From positions 1 to 36,023 of IMG/VR virus record IMGVR_UViG_3300031999_000103: DNA of 36,023 nt; one strand, given 5' to 3'. Source of the DNA: a virus. Below are positions 28,164 to 36,023 of the stretch, in pieces (the stretch's first letter is position 1; every line of letters begins with the position of its first letter). The notes beneath the pieces are model-generated. The model did not search any database. It was not told where the DNA came from and saw only the letters and a program-made list of their open reading frames with translations. A program made the translations under genes and the position numbers.

Positions 28164-28415
28164 CTAACCCCTCCTGCCCTTGCGATAACGCCGAATCTCT
28201 ACGATCGGAGCCGGAGGAGCGACGACAGCAGGCGCGGTCATAGGCGGATCCGATACAACACGGACATCGACCTGGCCATCGTCGAGACCGATGCCGATCG
28301 GCAGCAACTCAAACCTAGTCCACAATTTTTCCGACAGCTGTAGAATCGGCTGGCCCGGCGCACCGCGATCGCGCATCTCGAGCCTGAGCCCCTTAGATCT
28401 GATCTCGTAGTGCAC
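28164..28415 (-). CDS. Hypothetical head-region protein
   Basis: An 83-residue protein starting (V)HYEIRSKGLRLEMRDRGAPG. The GTG at 28415 is chosen because GGAGG is 5 nt upstream; a TTG at 28469 directly after the capsid gene has no ribosome site. Strand-rich middle (RFELLPIGIG, VDVRVVSDPP), proline-rich linker and a basic end (RRYRKGRRG). Probably virion-associated from its position only. Confidence 0.5.
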   Translation of the reverse strand: MHYEIRSKGLRLEMRDRGAPGQPILQLSEKLWTRFELLPIGIGLDDGQVDVRVVSDPPMTAPAVVAPPAPIVEIRRYRKGRRG

Positions 28416-28475
28416 TGGTACCTCCAAAAAACGGGGCGAGCCGAGGGCGCCCGCCCCACCATAAGACAAATACTA

Positions 28476-29381
28476 CTAAGCCACCTTCACGATACGCTGC
28501 CAGCGGCCCGGCTTTGCGATGCCTCTCATGCGGACCTTGTACGAATAGACTTCTTTCGAGAACGCAGTGTCGCCGTCTTCGAGGGACTCGAACGTCACAG
28601 GCTCGCGCTCTTGCAGAATCAGACCGCGGACCGGAAGGTCTTTGATCCCAACGTAATATTCAGCGGCGCTCGTAGCGGTCAGCAGCGGCTCGGTGATGAT
28701 CTCGACCTGCATGCCGCTGAATTGCACGTTGCTGGTGTTCGCGACGACGCCAGCAGTAACGGCTTCAGAGATCGGCTTGCTGAGCGCAGGCGGAGCCAAC
28801 ACATAGATTGATTTGAACCCACGGTTGCAAGGCTTCCCTGCTTCGTCCAGCATGTTTGACAGCGCCGCAATGCTCGCGCCGATATCGGTCTGAGCGTTGG
28901 CGGTGCTGCTGCCGCTGTACGAAACCAGGTTGCTTTGCACGCCGCTGCTTCCGCGCGCCGGATGCGTCGCTGAAAACAGAGCGTTTGAGTCATAGCTCTC
29001 GTAAGTCGTGCCGTTAACGAGCACCTCAACTAGCATCTCGTCCCAGTATTGCACAGCCCTTCGAGCAAGGTCCTGGATGCGGATTGCAATGCCGCCGGTC
29101 TTCTCGTCAGCGAGATCGTCGCGCTTGACCTGGATACCACCAGTATATTTCTTGTTGATCGCCTCGAACGACGCTTCAGACAAACCGTCAAATTGAACTT
29201 CACCCAGGAACTCGCTCACGCCCTGCACGTCACCGAGCCATGCGAGATTCTCGCGATCGCCATCGCTGCTGAGATAGGTTGCGATCGACGGCAGCAGCAG
29301 AGGGCTGTTCGCCATGAGCGCTTCGATAAATACGTTTCTCAACCCACGCTGTAGTTGGATTGGATTTGCAAGGATTGACAT
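28476..29381 (-). CDS. Major capsid protein, Mu gpT-like
   Basis: A 301-residue protein of the Mu gpT major head subunit family: LQRGLRNVFIEAL, LGDVQGVSEFLGEVQFDGLSEASFEAINKKYTGGIQVKRDDL near the start, WDEMLVEVLVNGTTYESYD in the middle, and the C-terminal PVRGLILQEREPVTFESLEDGDT.FS.E.YSYKVR.RG block. Expected HK97-like fold. GGAGAAGAGAAA precedes the ATG. Follows the protease/scaffold gene, as in Mu-like heads. Confidence 0.9.
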   Translation of the reverse strand: MSILANPIQLQRGLRNVFIEALMANSPLLLPSIATYLSSDGDRENLAWLGDVQGVSEFLGEVQFDGLSEASFEAINKKYTGGIQVKRDDLADEKTGGIAIRIQDLARRAVQYWDEMLVEVLVNGTTYESYDSNALFSATHPARGSSGVQSNLVSYSGSSTANAQTDIGASIAALSNMLDEAGKPCNRGFKSIYVLAPPALSKPISEAVTAGVVANTSNVQFSGMQVEIITEPLLTATSAAEYYVGIKDLPVRGLILQEREPVTFESLEDGDTAFSKEVYSYKVRMRGIAKPGRWQRIVKVA

Positions 29382-29411
29382 TTTCTCTTCTCCGTCCTTT
29401 CTTTTTTTCTA

Positions 29412-32180
29412 CTAGTTTGCGCCAGCGCAAACGCACACATCAGCGGCGGCGTCAGCACAACCGACGATGGTCATGTCGCCCGTGTTTTGTCCAAACACAC
29501 AGGCATGCGTGCAAGTCGAATTGCACGCAGTGTTTGCGAGAGCCACAACAGCCCAGCCAAGCGCGCCGGTGCCGGTCGATTTTGGCAGCACGGCGCCGAA
29601 ATCGAAGCTAACAACGCCAGTAGTCGACGACAGCGCGAGAGCATCGTTGGAGATCGTGATCTCAAAGTCCTCGCTGTTTTCGGCGACCGACAGCTTATTG
29701 TTCGCGCTCTGGTCAATCGTCAGGCCGTCGCTCAGAGCAATCGAGTCAGTCACGGAAACGCGACCAGTCACCTTCACGTCGGAACCAGCTGGCTCAAGGT
29801 GCAGATCTCCGGCGCCGGTATTAATGTGTGCGTCGGTTTGGTCGTGGGCGATCGAAACGTACTGCGCGACGGTGGTCGCATCGGCAGACTGGACCCACAA
29901 CGTCGGGTTAGCCTGGTCGGCATGAGTAAAATCAGTTGCCATGTCGGCCTTCTGACAGACGATCAACCCCTCGCTATCAGCGCCAAGGCCAATAACAAAC
30001 GAGTCAGGAGTCTGGCTAGTGTCGTACTCGAAACATGCATCAGCACTCGTGCCGTAGCAGGTCTTGAGCTGATCGACTTGCGTCGAGTAGCCGCTGAGCA
30101 ACAGACCCTCGACACCGTCAGTAGTATCGACAGTGAGCAGATCGAGAGTGCCAGTCGACCCGACAAGGAGAGCAGTACTGTCGTTGTCGTGCAAAACAAT
30201 CGACGAATTAGTATCGCTTAGAGTAATGGCGCCGGCGCCGCCGGCAACGGTGAGGTCTCCAGTCAGCGACATCGGGTCAGCAGTCGAATATACGCGGCTC
30301 GGCAGATACGAAGCGACAAAAATCCAACCCTCCGTCGACGACACCACCTCCAACAAAATCCCGGCAACGGGCTCATTGGCGCCAGGCGTCTCGTCAAAGG
30401 TTTGATCATCTGACGCGTACATGATGTCTGCAACGCTAGTGATCGCGATTGACGTCGCCTTAAATTTGAAAACGCCTGACTGTACTTCGACCCAATAGGT
30501 ACCAGACGCCGCGGCAATCACGGTCTTGACCGCGACGCCAACAACGCCGTTATTGCTCGCGCTCGCCTCGGCGGCGTGAGCATAGCCGGCGCTGTCGATC
30601 ATGACCAAGCCACCAGCATAGACGGTATGAGACGCCTTGACTTTGTAGGTCTTGATGTCGCCCAAGCTCTTGCTCGACGTCTGTCTGGCGGCAGACAGGG
30701 CGCCAGCGGAAACGTCGCCGGCGAACAAGATCACGAACAGCGCAGCAACGAACCCAACAAGCTTTCGCCACGCGTCGCGGCTCATGATTCTGCCATCGCT
30801 CATCTCGACCTGCCCGTCCGCGCGAACGCCGCGAACGTCGTCGATCTTTGCAATGCGGTCAGCAGACGTGCCGAGCCAACGAGCAACCTGCTCCTCGCCA
30901 TCCGACGCGACGGCATTCGCGCTGACGACCGCGACGACGCTAGCTCGCTCGGCGCGCACGACGACCGGGAACGCGGCAAGCGCAGCCTCGAAACCTGCAA
31001 CGTTGTCGCCGTATGCTTCACCCAGTTTCTGCATGCTCTCCATCATCGCGGGAGTGACCTTTCCGGCGGCCTGCGCCAGTGCCAGCGCGTTGTCCCGCTG
31101 TGCGGCTCTGACAGCAGCGAGCGTGGCCCTGAGCACGTCAGCTTCTGCGCGCGCTGAGACCAGCTCGCGCTCCTTCACTTCCTGGTTGCCGACATCAGCA
31201 GTGCCGGCGACGGTCGGATTCAATGACATTTCTCTCTCCTCTGCGCCGGCTCCCGGCGCTACGGTTGCAACAACACCATGCAGCAGCGACAATGCTCCCG
31301 CATGCTCGGTCCCAATAGCCATAGTGGCGGCTCCCGGCGCGGAAAAGGGGAGAACACGCCGGGCAGCGCTGAGATGTGCTTGCTCAGCAGAGCAAACACC
31401 ATCGGTCAGGCCAATCTTATTCGCTTCCTCGCCAAGCCAGACTTGTCCTGTGGCCATTGCTCGCGCTGCATCGATTGATATTCCGCGACCAGAAGCAACA
31501 GCAGAAACGAACAGATCATTATACGCTTCCACACCTCGGCGAACGTCGGCGATCTGATCGTCGGTTACCGGAGCGCCGGGAACACCGGCCCCCTTTAGCG
31601 GACCACTAGCGACAACGTGGACGACTATCCCCTCGTTGGCCGCGGCACGAGACGAGTCTTCGACGACACTATAGACTCCGATCGATCCGACCTCTGCAGA
31701 CGGACAAGCGGTCACAGTGTCTGCCTGCGCAGCAAGCCAATACGCGGCTGACGCGCCAAGATCCGACACGTGAGCGGCAACAGGCTTAGCCGACCTTGCG
31801 GCATACACTCGCTCGGCCGCCTCAGCAACACCCGACACGGTTCCGCCGGGACTATCTACGTCGAGCATAATCGACGCAACATCCGAGTCAGATGCAGCGA
31901 GATCGATTGCCGCCCCGATGTCAGCAGCAGCAGCGTGTTCGATGCCGAAATATCTCAGCAGCGCCGACGCGGTTTTCAAGATCGGGCCCTTCACGGAAAC
32001 GTGTGCTACGCCATCTCTCACAGAATAAGGTTCGAGCTCGGCAGCTGTCGGAGGACGGTATGCCGCTTTGGCCGCAGCTGATACGTCAAGACTCCTAACT
32101 GTCGCGAGCAAGTCCGAAATCGCGCGTTGATCAATCGCCCAAATTTCACTAGACAAACCCATTACAGGATCGCTGCTCAT
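29412..32180 (-). CDS. S49 head protease - scaffold - decoration fusion
   Basis: A 922-residue composite. Residues 1-300: SppA/S49-type protease with MLDVDSPGGTVSG (106-117), the nucleophile in GASAAYW (S144) and SIGVYSV. Residues 318-465: scaffold-like, charged helical region (EVKERELVSARAEADVLRATL..., LGEAYGDNVAGFEAAL). Residues 475-495: a hydrophobic run (GFVAALFVILFAGDVSAGA) that looks like a signal peptide. Residues 500-630: DUF2190-like cement domain (YKVKASHTVYAGGLVMID...). Residues 640-922: beta-repeats ending in an eight-cysteine tail. Protease and scaffold in one gene is common; the added decoration part and the hydrophobic run are unusual. It overlaps the portal end by 4 bases. Confidence 0.8.
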   Translation of the reverse strand: MSSDPVMGLSSEIWAIDQRAISDLLATVRSLDVSAAAKAAYRPPTAAELEPYSVRDGVAHVSVKGPILKTASALLRYFGIEHAAAADIGAAIDLAASDSDVASIMLDVDSPGGTVSGVAEAAERVYAARSAKPVAAHVSDLGASAAYWLAAQADTVTACPSAEVGSIGVYSVVEDSSRAAANEGIVVHVVASGPLKGAGVPGAPVTDDQIADVRRGVEAYNDLFVSAVASGRGISIDAARAMATGQVWLGEEANKIGLTDGVCSAEQAHLSAARRVLPFSAPGAATMAIGTEHAGALSLLHGVVATVAPGAGAEEREMSLNPTVAGTADVGNQEVKERELVSARAEADVLRATLAAVRAAQRDNALALAQAAGKVTPAMMESMQKLGEAYGDNVAGFEAALAAFPVVVRAERASVVAVVSANAVASDGEEQVARWLGTSADRIAKIDDVRGVRADGQVEMSDGRIMSRDAWRKLVGFVAALFVILFAGDVSAGALSAARQTSSKSLGDIKTYKVKASHTVYAGGLVMIDSAGYAHAAEASASNNGVVGVAVKTVIAAASGTYWVEVQSGVFKFKATSIAITSVADIMYASDDQTFDETPGANEPVAGILLEVVSSTEGWIFVASYLPSRVYSTADPMSLTGDLTVAGGAGAITLSDTNSSIVLHDNDSTALLVGSTGTLDLLTVDTTDGVEGLLLSGYSTQVDQLKTCYGTSADACFEYDTSQTPDSFVIGLGADSEGLIVCQKADMATDFTHADQANPTLWVQSADATTVAQYVSIAHDQTDAHINTGAGDLHLEPAGSDVKVTGRVSVTDSIALSDGLTIDQSANNKLSVAENSEDFEITISNDALALSSTTGVVSFDFGAVLPKSTGTGALGWAVVALANTACNSTCTHACVFGQNTGDMTIVGCADAAADVCVCAGAN
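31227..31242 (-). promoter_or_regulatory. Internal ribosome site and ATG for nested scaffold
   Basis: In the minus strand AGAGGAGAGAGAA is followed directly by an in-frame ATG at 31229, codon 318 of the protease fusion. AGGAG spacing is near ideal. A nested start here would give a separate scaffold-type product (MSLNPTVAG...), as lambda Nu3 is made inside gene C. Confidence 0.6.
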
Positions 32181-33691
32181 TGGTCCTCCTCGACGTAATC
32201 TGACTCGTCGTCTACTTCTGGTTCTACTGCGTCAATCGGATCTTGATCCGTGATTCGATCGCGCTCGTCGGGCACCAGCTCTACTGGTGCGCGGCCCGGA
32301 AGCTCGGTCTCTGCATCGAACGGATCGAATTCGAGCGCTTCTCTTATCGCTGACTCGAGCCGCGCATCACGGCGAACGAGACCGACATTCGCAGCATTTA
32401 TTAAGATTGGGATCCTGTCCTGCCATGGAGCGGTCGGCAAATTCCGCGCTTCGAGGCTCGGCATACTAACGCCTACACCATAATTCAGCTCGACGATGCG
32501 TCGGACCGGAGACCAGCCGTCACACCCCAAGTTCCAGCCGCGTTCGAGGAATCTGGCGTGTGCTTTCTCGGCCAAGTGATATTGACCCTGCTGCGTCGCG
32601 CCTAGCGCGTATGATCCGCCTCCTCCCTGCAGGCCCAGCAGCATGAACCCGGCTGACACGTTGTAGGCAATCTCTGCATTACATGCAGCAATCGCAGCCT
32701 CGACGTTACTGCCAGAGGAGGTCGTCGCACCCTGCCACGAGAAAGTCCAGCCGCTGTCGAACACGGCATATCCGCGTTGATTCGAGCGCATCTCTTCGAG
32801 CACTGCCTCGACGGCGCGGACGTCGTCGTCTGTCGCATCTTCGCTGGCAATCGCAACTGGCGTCGGCACGGCGAGGCGCTCATGCTTGATGGCGGCGATG
32901 GCCTGAAACGCCATTTTCATTTTCCATGCACCGTACGCGCTGCGCAACACCGCCATGCCCTCATAGTTCGCGGCGTCCTGGTCCCATGTCCAGCGCAGGA
33001 TTCTGTCCGCGGCGATAGTCCGCCAACCAGGCGTTTCTCCGTCAGACCCTTGGACATGCTGCACGACCGCCGCGATTCGTGCCGGATCTGACGTATCCTG
33101 CTCCCAACCGTACACGGACCACGGCGCAATCTGATGCAAGCCGGTCGGCACTATGCCAACCCCCCCGCCAGGATGCAACGCGAATCTATCTCGAGACACC
33201 GCTGCTGCATCGTCGGTCATCTCGACAAGCGCGAACCCGCACGACCCATAGTCGAGTATGATTCGCTTGAGTATATCAAGCCACGGCAGACGGTCGACGA
33301 ATGCCCATTGGCAGAACGCTGCAATTTCTCGGTCGAGCGGAGAATCAGACGCCGGTCGAAATCGCCACGCAGCAGACAGCAACGGAGAGTAGATTGCGGC
33401 CAGGCTCTGTCTGACGTGGGCATCGCGCAACATTTTCTGCGCTATCCCTAGCGTGCCAGACGAGCCGTACCATTTCGAGCCGCGGCAATCGGCATTTTGG
33501 TCGACGCCGGAAACGTACCCGGTTACGATCCGCGTTCCGGCACCAGATACCCTCCGCGATCGAGCCGCATCGGACGCGCTGTCCGACCTGGCAGATGCGG
33601 CCCTGACGGCAGCCAGACGCGTGCCTAGCGCGGGGGAAATTGCGGCAACTCGGTTCTCGCCGACGCCTAAAGCGCGTCTAAGAGTCGTCAT
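32177..33691 (-). CDS. Portal protein, Mu gp29-like (DUF935)
   Basis: A 504-residue protein. Blocks RDAHVRQSLAAIYSPLLSAAWRFRPAS, FVDRLPWLDILKRIILDYGSCGFALVEM, IAPWSVYGWE and ILRWTWDQDAANYEGMAVLRSAYGAWKMK fit the DUF935/Mu gp29 or related portal class. The acidic C-terminus (VEPEVDDESDYVEEDQ) is common in portals. An in-frame TTG exists at 33733, but the ATG at 33691 has AAAGGA about 10 nt upstream and is preferred. Forms the dodecameric DNA gate of the head. Confidence 0.85.
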   Translation of the reverse strand: MTTLRRALGVGENRVAAISPALGTRLAAVRAASARSDSASDAARSRRVSGAGTRIVTGYVSGVDQNADCRGSKWYGSSGTLGIAQKMLRDAHVRQSLAAIYSPLLSAAWRFRPASDSPLDREIAAFCQWAFVDRLPWLDILKRIILDYGSCGFALVEMTDDAAAVSRDRFALHPGGGVGIVPTGLHQIAPWSVYGWEQDTSDPARIAAVVQHVQGSDGETPGWRTIAADRILRWTWDQDAANYEGMAVLRSAYGAWKMKMAFQAIAAIKHERLAVPTPVAIASEDATDDDVRAVEAVLEEMRSNQRGYAVFDSGWTFSWQGATTSSGSNVEAAIAACNAEIAYNVSAGFMLLGLQGGGGSYALGATQQGQYHLAEKAHARFLERGWNLGCDGWSPVRRIVELNYGVGVSMPSLEARNLPTAPWQDRIPILINAANVGLVRRDARLESAIREALEFDPFDAETELPGRAPVELVPDERDRITDQDPIDAVEPEVDDESDYVEEDQ

Positions 33692-33748
33692 AGCTATACC
33701 CATTCCTTTAGTCTTAGCACGCTTTGTAGTCAAATGTCAAGAGATATC

Positions 33749-35542
33749 TCACCAGGAATTTTCCCCTGTGTTGCCGAAAATTTTGCTTTGACCGCGGGCG
33801 CGCGCCACGACCGTCGCAGGCCGTGTGCCGCTGCGGCGCACCCTCTCGGCGATCGACGATTGTCCCCTCCGCTCGCGCTCGGACAGGCGCGTCAGCATGT
33901 AGCACGCGCACGCCAGGGCTTGCGTGATATCCCGGTGCATGATCTCGCGATTTCGATCTCTAACCTTCGCCCGATCATCGCCACGCACCACCATCGCTAG
34001 ACCCTTGACCTCCTCGATTATTTCCGTCGAGTATGGCAACGAGATAGTGCCCATCATGATACGCTCGATCAATAGATCCCATCCGTCATCATTGCTACCG
34101 TCTCGCCCACCTGTCCACGTTCTCAACTTCCTGCGCCACGGTTGCGTTCCGTTGCGCAGCTCGCGCAACATAAGCGATGGCCACAGGTATTCCGGATCGC
34201 GAGACACCCCCGCCTTGGCGTCGATCGCGAAATCGACTAGTCCGGGATAGAGCGGGAGCACTGTCTCTAACGCGTACTGCACCCGATCTGCCGGCACAAG
34301 CTTACCGCAATTGTGACCGGGCCACCAATACTCGAGATGCGATAGCGTCACTCGCTCCCACGGTTTCTTCTCGCCAGCGTCGGAGCCATCATGCGCGTCT
34401 TCGGTCAATATAACAAGTGACGTTTTCTCGACCGTCGTCGACGTATCGAGGAAGCCGACTGCCCGCGCTCCGACAATATCATCTGCGTTGACGAGATCTC
34501 GCGACATCACTCGCTTCAAGTCTGCAATTGTAATCACGTCTTGTCCCTTCCTCGTCCACCGCCCGCCCATTTCTGCCTCGACATAATGCTGCGTCGAAGG
34601 AAGCTTCCCGAATACGTCAGTGACTGCGGACGTTACGCGCGCCGACTTGCGCGGATTCAACTCCCTGCCCCACTTTTCCGGCGTGAACAGATGATAGTTT
34701 TGGTGTGGCGTCGTTGATATCTCCTCAACGAGCTCGTGGAGCCAGTCTTTCTCCGTCCCATTCAGCGTACCACACGCACTCGCAATGATAAGCCGCGGCC
34801 ACCATTCTTCGATATGACCTCCGCATTGCGCGCATGTCTTAGGCAATGGCTCGGTGCGTGCGGCTACGTCTTCGGGTGTTAGTTGCACACATCCGCGCGG
34901 ACACTCAACTCCGCGCATCGCGTTAATTGACGGCAGTAGGGCGGTGAGCGATCGCGCCTCGACATCGCGCGCCTCGTCTACCAACAAGCGTCGGCGCCGA
35001 CGCCCGGTCAACGATCGATGAGAGGAGGTAAGCACCTCAAGCCTAGACCGCGTAGATTGACAGTGAACTTGGGGCGGCGAGCCGTAGACACTCATTCGTT
35101 TGCGCAGCGCCGCGCTCTGCTCTATCGCCGGAAGCCACGTCTCGTTGAAAACCTGCGTCCCCTGATCTTCAGACGCCCACAGCGCGGCCTGGCTGTCGTT
35201 CCTGCCGAGTGCGAGATGCGCCAGCGAATATGCAGCCATATTGAGTGTCTTTCCGTCACCGCGATCGAGATTCAAAATCGTAACCAGAATCGGCTCTGCG
35301 TCGAGCCCGCCGCATTCGCACGCTGTCGTTGTGTTGTCGTGCGCGGTCTCTACGATCTGTCCGACGAGCTCGAGACAAGACGCGCACGCCGGGCGATCGC
35401 GCGGGCGCCACAACTTGAACCCATCGGCCGGCAGGAAAAATTGATCGCGAACCCATTCCCGACCCGAGAGGCTCCACCTAGCACCGTCACGAGTGCGAAC
35501 GTGACGCTCGCAAAACGAGACCATTTCCGCTAGCGTTGGCAA
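33749..35542 (-). CDS. terL: Terminase large subunit
   Basis: A 597-residue packaging motor. Walker A-like DRGDGKT (93-99), Walker B RLLVDEA (185-191), then a cysteine pair insert (CPRGC ... CAQCGG) that could bind zinc, and a C-terminal nuclease half with GFLDTS and DFAIDAKAGVSRDP carrying acidic metal ligands. A TTG at 35542 directly after the small-subunit stop has GAGGAG 9 nt upstream and is preferred over the ATG at 35524. Family subgroup uncertain (GpA-like or Mu gp28-like). Confidence 0.88.
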   Translation of the reverse strand: MPTLAEMVSFCERHVRTRDGARWSLSGREWVRDQFFLPADGFKLWRPRDRPACASCLELVGQIVETAHDNTTTACECGGLDAEPILVTILNLDRGDGKTLNMAAYSLAHLALGRNDSQAALWASEDQGTQVFNETWLPAIEQSAALRKRMSVYGSPPQVHCQSTRSRLEVLTSSHRSLTGRRRRRLLVDEARDVEARSLTALLPSINAMRGVECPRGCVQLTPEDVAARTEPLPKTCAQCGGHIEEWWPRLIIASACGTLNGTEKDWLHELVEEISTTPHQNYHLFTPEKWGRELNPRKSARVTSAVTDVFGKLPSTQHYVEAEMGGRWTRKGQDVITIADLKRVMSRDLVNADDIVGARAVGFLDTSTTVEKTSLVILTEDAHDGSDAGEKKPWERVTLSHLEYWWPGHNCGKLVPADRVQYALETVLPLYPGLVDFAIDAKAGVSRDPEYLWPSLMLRELRNGTQPWRRKLRTWTGGRDGSNDDGWDLLIERIMMGTISLPYSTEIIEEVKGLAMVVRGDDRAKVRDRNREIMHRDITQALACACYMLTRLSERERRGQSSIAERVRRSGTRPATVVARARGQSKIFGNTGENSW

Positions 35543-35878
35543 CTATAGCGACTCCTCATCCGAATCGTCACACCGATCGGCCACACGCAATGCCTCGAGC
35601 CAGCGTTGATATTGCCTCGACATCGCGACCTGTATCCGTTCTTCTTCAACGGTAAGCGACCTGGCGTCAAACTCGGTCAGTCTGCGATGCAGCTCTGTCG
35701 CACGCATAGCGATTAGCGACTTGGTCGCAGCGGCCGACAACGGAGAGTCGGCAACGAGGCTAGCGCAATGTGCCCGATCCGAGTCCGACCATTCCGTCGT
35801 CTCGACTGGGCCAGGATCTGTCTCCTCTCGTGGCTTCCTCATCGAGTATCTACCGCGCTTTTTCCCTTCTTGATCCAT
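35543..35878 (-). CDS. Putative terminase small subunit
   Basis: A 111-residue protein with a basic N-terminus (MDQEGKKRGRYSMRKPREE), a helical core (SDRAHCASLVADSPLSAAATKSLIAMRATELHRRL) and an acidic tail (CDDSDEESL). Gene order (immediately before the large subunit) and size support small terminase; a helix-turn-helix is not clear-cut. GTG at 35953 is possible, but the ATG at 35878 has GGAAGGAG and is preferred. Confidence 0.55.
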   Translation of the reverse strand: MDQEGKKRGRYSMRKPREETDPGPVETTEWSDSDRAHCASLVADSPLSAAATKSLIAMRATELHRRLTEFDARSLTVEEERIQVAMSRQYQRWLEALRVADRCDDSDEESL

Positions 35879-35924
35879 CTCGTAGCTTCTCCTTCCTGCC
35901 GCTATCCGTTTCGTATCTCCGGCC

Positions 35925-35987
35925 AATCGCAAATCGCAAATCGCGAAAACCACGATCTTCGCCTAATTGCAGTACGACAAAACCACG
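35925..35987. repeat. Short repeats upstream of terminase genes
   Basis: Three tandem 7-nt units (AATCGCA, AATCGCA, AATCGCG; 35925-35945) and two copies of AAAACCACG (35946-35954 and 35979-35987). They lie directly upstream of the small terminase start, where late promoters and packaging sites are common. No clear -35/-10 pair could be assigned, and the rest of the region to 36023 holds no gene. Confidence 0.5.
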
Positions 35988-36023
35988 AAATACCCGTTTT
36001 TTACCAAATCTTTGCAAGTCGTT

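Noticed and set aside
27151-33691. Transposable Mu-like phage
   Set aside because: Head genes resemble Mu, but no transposase A/B genes are present; Mu-type heads occur in many non-transposing phages.

Overview
The window looks like most or all of a tailed double-stranded DNA phage genome (36 kb, siphovirus-type tail). Every convincing gene is on the minus strand, so transcription runs from high to low coordinates. Genes are packed with ATGA or TAATG overlaps, AGGAG-type ribosome sites precede most starts, and GTG/TTG starts occur. I see no integrase, transposase, DNA polymerase, tRNA or CRISPR array. Two or three small gene products are predicted lipoproteins. The host is not identifiable from sequence alone; a moderately GC-rich, probably Gram-negative bacterium is a guess.

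Layout in transcription order. (1) 35.9-28.2 kb, packaging and head: small and large terminase, portal, a very long S49-protease/scaffold/decoration fusion, a Mu gpT-like major capsid protein, and connector genes. (2) 28.2-17.9 kb, tail: gpG-like and terminator-like proteins, a pair of tandem paralogues, tail tube, two tail-assembly chaperone frames, tape measure, distal tail protein with a lectin-like insert, a baseplate-hub-like protein with a glycine-rich N-terminus, and a fibre with an S74 chaperone domain. (3) 17.9-16.3 kb, lysis: membrane coiled-coil protein, VanY-type endolysin, holin, two-TM protein. (4) 16.2-15.1 kb: a calcineurin-type phosphoesterase. (5) 15.1-11.5 kb: a cassette with RecE-like nuclease, a dATP/dGTP diphosphohydrolase and small proteins, bracketed by two 140-bp direct repeats that look like promoter/operator modules. 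(6) 11.5-7.6 kb: two small genes, then four tandem paralogues, each with a conserved N-terminal domain (resembling DUF7666) and a long alanine-rich tract encoded by (GCT)n-like DNA. (7) 7.6-5.2 kb: zinc-ribbon protein, VRR-NUC nuclease, SF2 helicase. (8) 5.2-0 kb: small proteins, a frameshifted KilAC-type gene, a replication initiator carrying 16 iteron-like octamers, a primase, and a group of cysteine-rich and lipoprotein genes.

The most unusual parts are the four-gene alanine-tract array and its slippage-prone DNA, the duplicated 140-bp control modules sharing a 15-nt palindromic motif found four times, and the iteron clusters inside the replication gene. The array may be a fast-varying phage protein system of unknown function; that is inference.
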